17,596 nucleotides of DNA from Halobacteriales archaeon QS_9_68_42 (GTDB lineage Archaea > Halobacteriota > Halobacteria > Halobacteriales > Haloarculaceae). Position 1 is the first letter of the stretch. Each line of letters starts with the position of its first letter. Positions 14,372 through 17,596 of the stretch are shown here, in pieces. The stretch covers positions 1 through 17,596 of the forward strand of contig PXSE01000047.1 in NCBI GenBank assembly GCA_003022905.1, written 5' to 3'. A program made the translations under genes and the position numbers. The notes beneath the pieces were generated by a model. It was not told the origin of the DNA. It did no database searches and was given only the letters and a program-made list of their open reading frames with translations.

Positions 14372-15946
14372 ATGAAAATCGCCGGTATGGCCTCGAACCG
14401 CGGCCGGAACCTGTTGCACATGGCCGACACGGAGCCGGGCGACGTCGAGTTTGCCGTCGTCCTCACCAATGGAGAAGGCGCCCCGGTGGTCGAGAGCGCC
14501 GCCGAGCGCGGCATCCCCACGGAGGTCGTCACCCGGGGCGACGACACCCGAGGACAGCATGAGCGGCGCATCCTCCAGCGGCTCGAGGGCTACGACGTCG
14601 ACCTGGTGTGTCTCGACGGCTACATGCGCATTCTCACCGAGGAGTTCCTGAATTCGGCGCCGACGACGCTGAACGTCCATCCGTCGCTCCTGCCGTCGTT
14701 CCCGGGGATGGACGCCCACGAGCAGGCGCTGGAGGCGGGCGTCTCCGTTACCGGATGCACCGTCCACGTCGTCGACGAGACGGTCGACGGCGGTCCCATC
14801 GTCGCCCAGGAACCCGTCCCGGTGCACGACGGCGACGAGGTCGCGGACCTGAAACGGCGGGTGCTGCGGGAGGCGGAGTTCGCGGCCTATCCGCGCGCCG
14901 TGAAGTGGTTCGCCGAGGGCCGGGTCGACGTCGACCGCGAGGCCGGCGCGGTATCGGTCGACGGCGACGACGGCGGGCAGTTCCCGGCCCGCCGACTCGC
15001 CAGCGACGACCGGGGCCGGGAGCTCCGGTACGGCGAGAATCCCCATCAGGACGCCGCGGTCTACGTCGACGGCTCGACGGCGGAGGCGAGCGTCGTCAAC
15101 GCCACACAGCTGAACGAGGGCGCCAAGGCGCTGTCGTACAACAACTACAACGACGCCGACGGCGCGCTGAACCTCGTCCGGGAGTTTGACGAGCCGGCGG
15201 CGGCGGTCATCAAGCACACCAACCCCGCCGGCTGTGCGACCGCTGGAACGCTGGTCGACGCCTACGAGGACGCCCTCGCGACGGACCCGATGAGCGCCTT
15301 CGGCGGCATCGTCGCGCTGAACCGGCCGTGTGACGCCGCGGCCGCCGAGGCGGTTACCGACTCGTTCAAGGAGGTCGTTATCGCACCGGAGTACACCGAC
15401 GCCGCCCTGGACATTCTCTTCGAGGAGGACAACCTCCGGGTGCTGGACGTCGGCGAACTGGACGGCCCCTCGGGGTCGCTGGTGGAGTCCGACCTCGTCG
15501 GCGGCCGGCTCGTTCAATCGCGTGACCGCCAGGCGCCGACCGTCGACGATCTTGAGGTCGTCACCGACCGGGAACCCACCGACGAGCGGCTGGAGACGAT
15601 GTTGTTCGCCTGGCGGACTATCAAGCACGTCAAGTCCAACGCCATCCTCTTCGCCGAGGGCACCGAGACGGTCGGCGTCGGGATGGGCCAGGTCTCCCGC
15701 GTCGACGCCGTCCGGCTGGCGGCGATGAAGGCCGACGAACACGCAGAGGGCAAGAACGCCGACGGCGCCGTGATGGCCTCGGACGCCTTCTTCCCGTTCC
15801 CGGACGGCATCGAGGAGGCCGCCGACGCCGGCATCGAGGCCGTCATCCAGCCCGGCGGCTCCGTCAATGACGAGGACGTCATCGAGGCCGCAGACGACCA
15901 CGACATGGCGATGGCGTTCACCGGGCAGCGTGCTTTTAAACACTGA
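14372..15946 (+). CDS. purNH: PurN/PurH fusion: GAR formyltransferase + AICAR formyltransferase
   Basis: 524-aa bifunctional purine enzyme of the haloarchaeal type, using formyl-tetrahydrofolate twice. Residues 1 to about 185 are PurN-like: [12 protein letters not shown] (101-112, N101 and H103) and ETVDGGPI (136-143, catalytic D139). Residues about 205-524 are the AICAR transformylase half of Pur[10 protein letters not shown] (218-226), [12 protein letters not shown] (254-265), KHTNPAG (281-287, catalytic Lys-His), [10 protein letters not shown] (309-318) and VKSNAI (420-425). The IMP cyclohydrolase half of bacterial PurH is absent, as is usual where archaea use PurO. Length and motifs show no damage, unlike purB. 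An in-frame ATG at 14318 would add 18 residues, but the family starts [11 protein letters not shown]. It converges on the toxin gene with only 12 nt between stops. Confidence 0.95.
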   Translation: MKIAGMASNRGRNLLHMADTEPGDVEFAVVLTNGEGAPVVESAAERGIPTEVVTRGDDTRGQHERRILQRLEGYDVDLVCLDGYMRILTEEFLNSAPTTLNVHPSLLPSFPGMDAHEQALEAGVSVTGCTVHVVDETVDGGPIVAQEPVPVHDGDEVADLKRRVLREAEFAAYPRAVKWFAEGRVDVDREAGAVSVDGDDGGQFPARRLASDDRGRELRYGENPHQDAAVYVDGSTAEASVVNATQLNEGAKALSYNNYNDADGALNLVREFDEPAAAVIKHTNPAGCATAGTLVDAYEDALATDPMSAFGGIVALNRPCDAAAAEAVTDSFKEVVIAPEYTDAALDILFEEDNLRVLDVGELDGPSGSLVESDLVGGRLVQSRDRQAPTVDDLEVVTDREPTDERLETMLFAWRTIKHVKSNAILFAEGTETVGVGMGQVSRVDAVRLAAMKADEHAEGKNADGAVMASDAFFPFPDGIEEAADAGIEAVIQPGGSVNDEDVIEAADDHDMAMAFTGQRAFKH

Positions 15947-15958
15947 TACGGGTCGTCG

Positions 15959-16300
15959 TCACTCGACCCAGCTGTCGAGCCAGACGACGTTTCCGACAAG
16001 TTCGTTCGTCGGGACGAACCGCTCGACCCGCTTGAACGCCCGAACGAACTCCATGACGGACACATTCCGATCGTCGTACAGAACGATGCCAGCATGTTCG
16101 TACCCGTCGTGTCGGCGAACGAAGTCCGAGTCGTTCGTGAGGAGTATCGCGCCCGTCTCGACCGATTGCTGGAGATGGTCGCTGTCGGATGTGCCGCTCT
16201 CGTAGCCAGTGTTGACCCACTCGACGTCGAAGCCGTGAGCTCGAAGCTCCGTGACGAACACCCGTTTGACGTGCTCGTTGGCGATAACCGACCATGTCAT
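15959..16300 (-). CDS. DUF5615 PIN-like toxin
   Basis: 113-aa PIN-like protein of the DUF5615 type, predicted to be the RNase toxin of a two-gene toxin-antitoxin module. The N-terminal acidic site reads ANEHV (E9), where many members have ADEN/ADEH, so the first Asp is replaced by Asn. LLTNDSDF (53-60) supplies the second acidic cluster (D57, D59), and VLYDDRNVS (73-81) follows. This Asn variant may be a haloarchaeal subfamily feature or may weaken metal binding. Its start overlaps the antitoxin stop by 4 nt (16297-16300), so the two are coupled. It ends 12 nt from the convergent purNH stop. Confidence 0.82.
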   Translation of the reverse strand: MTWSVIANEHVKRVFVTELRAHGFDVEWVNTGYESGTSDSDHLQQSVETGAILLTNDSDFVRRHDGYEHAGIVLYDDRNVSVMEFVRAFKRVERFVPTNELVGNVVWLDSWVE

Positions 16301-16578
16301 CGGGTAACTGCGTCCGGCGGGTCGATAGCCGCCTCTCGTGCGGCTCGCATTGCCTCACGGTGTCGCTCACGAACCGCCGCCATCTCATCCGGATTGGCGT
16401 AGTAGTACGTGAGCGCGCGGTGAACATCAGCCCTCGATACGTCGAGCTGGTCGGCAACTTCGCCGACCGGCGTTCCGCGGTCGATGACCAGCTCGGCGAT
16501 CTGCCTGACGGACACCCGACGCCCTTCGAGACGGGGGTCGCCGCCCATCACGTCGTCGGTGCTGACGATACCGTCCAT
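16297..16578 (-). CDS. DUF433 antitoxin
   Basis: 93-aa DUF433 protein with a winged-helix-like DNA-binding core: GDPRLEGRRVSVRQIAEL (13-30), then VGEVADQLDVSRADVHRAL (38-56). The tail is charged and helical (64-93) and would be the part that binds the toxin. By analogy with vapBC-type modules it should neutralise the PIN-like product downstream and repress its own promoter. A GTG at 16581 directly precedes the ATG. I take the ATG at 16578 because the TATA-like element is 28 nt upstream. By eye the pair is less GC-rich than the purine and lysine genes, which fits a mobile gene pair. Confidence 0.82.
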   Translation of the reverse strand: MDGIVSTDDVMGGDPRLEGRRVSVRQIAELVIDRGTPVGEVADQLDVSRADVHRALTYYYANPDEMAAVRERHREAMRAAREAAIDPPDAVTR

Positions 16579-16600
16579 CACTCGATATTTGTTCGTTGTC

Positions 16601-16610
16601 GTGTATAAGC
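16601..16610 (-). promoter_or_regulatory. TATA-like element of the toxin-antitoxin pair
   Basis: On the minus strand gcttatacac is centred 28 nt before the antitoxin ATG at 16578. It is a good haloarchaeal TATA match and implies a leaderless message. Confidence 0.55.
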
Positions 16611-16679
16611 TTTCAGCCGTCGGACCGCCTTCCCCGCCTGGCCATCACGGCCCCCGTCACCAGGTTTGACCGTTCATCA

Positions 16680-16688
16680 CCGTTATCG
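16680..16688 (+). promoter_or_regulatory. TATA-like element of the GNAT gene
   Basis: ccgttatcg lies about 26 nt before the ATG at 16711, leaderless spacing. The 132-nt gap to the antitoxin start thus holds two divergent promoters and nothing else that I can see. Confidence 0.4.
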
Positions 16689-16710
16689 TCCTCTCGTGAG
16701 TAATTGTTCC

Positions 16711-17312
16711 ATGCTGTTCCCTGAGACGATAACGACCGACCGACTCCGGCTGGAGCGGCTCTGTCACGAGACGGTTGACGTTTTCGAGTACCATACCCTG
16801 TGTTCCCGGCAGGAACCGGCCATCGAGGAGGTGACCGAGTACCTCCCGTGGGAGCCCCACGAGACAGTGAAGGAGACCCACGACTACATCGACGAGCTTG
16901 AATCGGAGTGGGAGGCGGGCACCCGGGCCGAGTACTTCATTCGACCGAAGGAGGGCGCGCCGGGCGCGGGCGAAATCGTCGGCGCGGGCGGCCTGCTCGT
17001 CGACTGGGAGACCCGGACCGGCCGGCAATCTGGCTCCGGAAGACGTTCTGGGGGAACGGCTACTCGGGCGAGCGAGCCGGAGCGATGCTGGAGTTAGCCT
17101 TCGACCGACTCGGCCTGGAACTCGTCGCAGTGCCCGTCGAGGACGGCAACGATAGGTCCAGACGGGCCGTCGAAACGTATGTCGAGGCCTACGGCGGCGG
17201 CTACGACGGTCTCGTCCGCAACGCGACGGTCCGGCCCGACGGTCGCATCATCGACCACCACCGGTACACGGTCACGGAAGCACAGTACCGCGACGCGGCC
17301 GGTGACACGTGA
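16711..17312 (+). pseudogene. GNAT N-acetyltransferase (RimJ/RimL-like), frameshifted
   Basis: Cytoplasmic acetyl-CoA-dependent N-acetyltransferase, about 200 aa if repaired. The first frame (from ATG 16711) has the typical opening ITTDRLRLERL and continues through GEIVGAGGLLVDWETRTG. Near 17015-17035 it leaves the family and would end at 17097. The second frame picks up at IWLRKTFWGNGYSGERAGAM, the acetyl-CoA-binding region (WGxGYxxE), and continues through LAFDRLGLELVAV to its stop at 17312. The change equals one missing base (or four, for example one lost ccgg copy in the ccggaccggccgg run). Little protein seems to be missing, unlike the other damaged genes here. It could be a sequencing error in a GC run or a true lesion. 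Substrate unknown. Confidence 0.8.
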
Positions 17313-17348
17313 TCGGGACAGACCCAGTCGAGACGGCGAACAGCGACC

Positions 17349-17357
17349 GAACTTTGA
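17349..17357 (+). promoter_or_regulatory. TATA-like element of the 49-aa gene
   Basis: gaactttga is centred about 28 nt before the ATG at 17381 and supports that start over an in-frame upstream start at 17309. Confidence 0.4.
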
Positions 17358-17380
17358 GGCCCGCCCCCAACCGCTCCGAT

Positions 17381-17530
17381 ATGTCCGGACTCGATGACGC
17401 AGTCGAGGAGTTCCTCCGGAAGGCCGACGCCGCCTACGAGGAGTACGAACAGGGGTACGCCGACGCCGACGCGACGCTGCGACGGCTCGAGGGACCGATC
17501 GAGGACCTGCGGGACGCCGCCAGCGGGTGA
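17381..17530 (+). CDS. small acidic, probably helical protein of unknown function
   Basis: 49 aa from the ATG at 17381, very acidic (Asp and Glu make up about a third), with few helix breakers and hydrophobic residues spaced as in an amphipathic or coiled-coil helix (LDDAVEEFLRKADAAYEEY...). The composition suits a haloarchaeal cytoplasmic protein, and the start has a TATA-like element at the leaderless distance. Short proteins like this are often missed. I do not recognise a named family. It stands alone, 68 nt after the GNAT gene and 42 nt before the next start. Confidence 0.65.
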   Translation: MSGLDDAVEEFLRKADAAYEEYEQGYADADATLRRLEGPIEDLRDAASG

Positions 17531-17540
17531 GCATCCAGCA

Positions 17541-17550
17541 GAGTTAACCC
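17541..17550 (+). promoter_or_regulatory. TATA-like element of the gene entering at the right edge
   Basis: gagttaaccc is centred about 27 nt before the ATG at 17573, matching the leaderless pattern of the window. Confidence 0.4.
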
Positions 17551-17572
17551 GATTCGCCCATCCCGTTCGGGT

Positions 17573-17596
17573 ATGACGGAGTTCTCCTCACGCGTC
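17573..17596 (+). CDS. start of a truncated gene (possibly a class I aminotransferase)
   Basis: Only eight codons are inside the window (MTEFSSRV). The TATA-like element upstream supports a true start. From memory, haloarchaeal PLP-dependent class I aminotransferases often open with a similar MTEFS.RV sequence, but eight residues cannot prove that. Confidence 0.4.

Noticed and set aside
14276..15943. 555-codon minus-strand open frame opposite purNH
   Set aside because: It is the antisense shadow of a fully recognisable PurN/PurH fusion. The composition has no domain and there is no promoter.
15900..15965. Terminator between purNH and the toxin gene
   Set aside because: The tttt lies inside the purNH coding sequence, and the 12-nt gap between stops has no T-run or hairpin.
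16657..17028. 123-codon minus-strand ORF opposite the GNAT gene
   Set aside because: It is antisense to the recognisable acetyltransferase N-terminal half and has no family signature.
1..17596. CRISPR array, insertion sequence or provirus genes
   Set aside because: No regularly spaced repeats, transposase, integrase or terminal inverted repeats were seen on either strand.

Overview
The window is a GC-rich stretch of a halophilic archaeon of class Halobacteria. This rests on the acidic, Ala/Asp/Glu/Val-rich proteins, the folC-folP and purN-purH fusions, the succinylase-type dap genes, and the promoters. Many start codons have an AT-rich TATA-like element about 26-30 nt upstream and almost no leader, as expected for haloarchaeal leaderless transcripts. 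I cannot name the genus.

Layout. 1-4020 (all minus): a folCP gene running off the left edge, an intact large membrane M48 metalloprotease, and a broken htpX protease gene. 4021-4328: divergent control region with a possible 30-codon leader ORF. 4329-6890 (plus): dapA, dapB and dapD for lysine/diaminopimelate synthesis. 6891-8300: an accessory island between dapD and lysA, with a 364-nt AT-richer spacer, a DUF4112 protein, and two small paralogous Gly-rich proteins on the minus strand. 8386-9630: lysA. 9701-11100: a predicted 32-aa leader ORF overlapping a DUF389 membrane protein gene. 11251-12495 (minus): purB, divergent from a HAD hydrolase / APH-like phosphotransferase pair (12606-14191). 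14372-15946: purNH. 15959-16578 (minus): a DUF433/DUF5615 toxin-antitoxin pair. 16711-17312: a frameshifted GNAT gene. 17381-17530: a 49-aa acidic protein. 17573-17596: the first codons of another gene.

Metabolically the window joins three housekeeping modules: folate (folCP), lysine (dapA, dapB, dapD, lysA) and de novo purines (purB, purNH). PurNH uses a formyl-folate donor and folCP makes folates, so those two are linked. No dapF or dapE follows lysA here.

The most striking feature is damage inside conserved genes. folC lacks its central segment and changes frame. htpX has lost a membrane segment and gained an in-frame stop. purB has lost, in frame, the signature loop carrying the catalytic Ser. 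The GNAT gene has a frameshift. Neighbouring genes are intact. This is either a local assembly or consensus problem or real decay, and it must be settled before functions are assigned. The best candidates for undescribed biology are the twin Gly-rich small proteins beside DUF4112 and the 32-aa ORF apparently coupled to DUF389.
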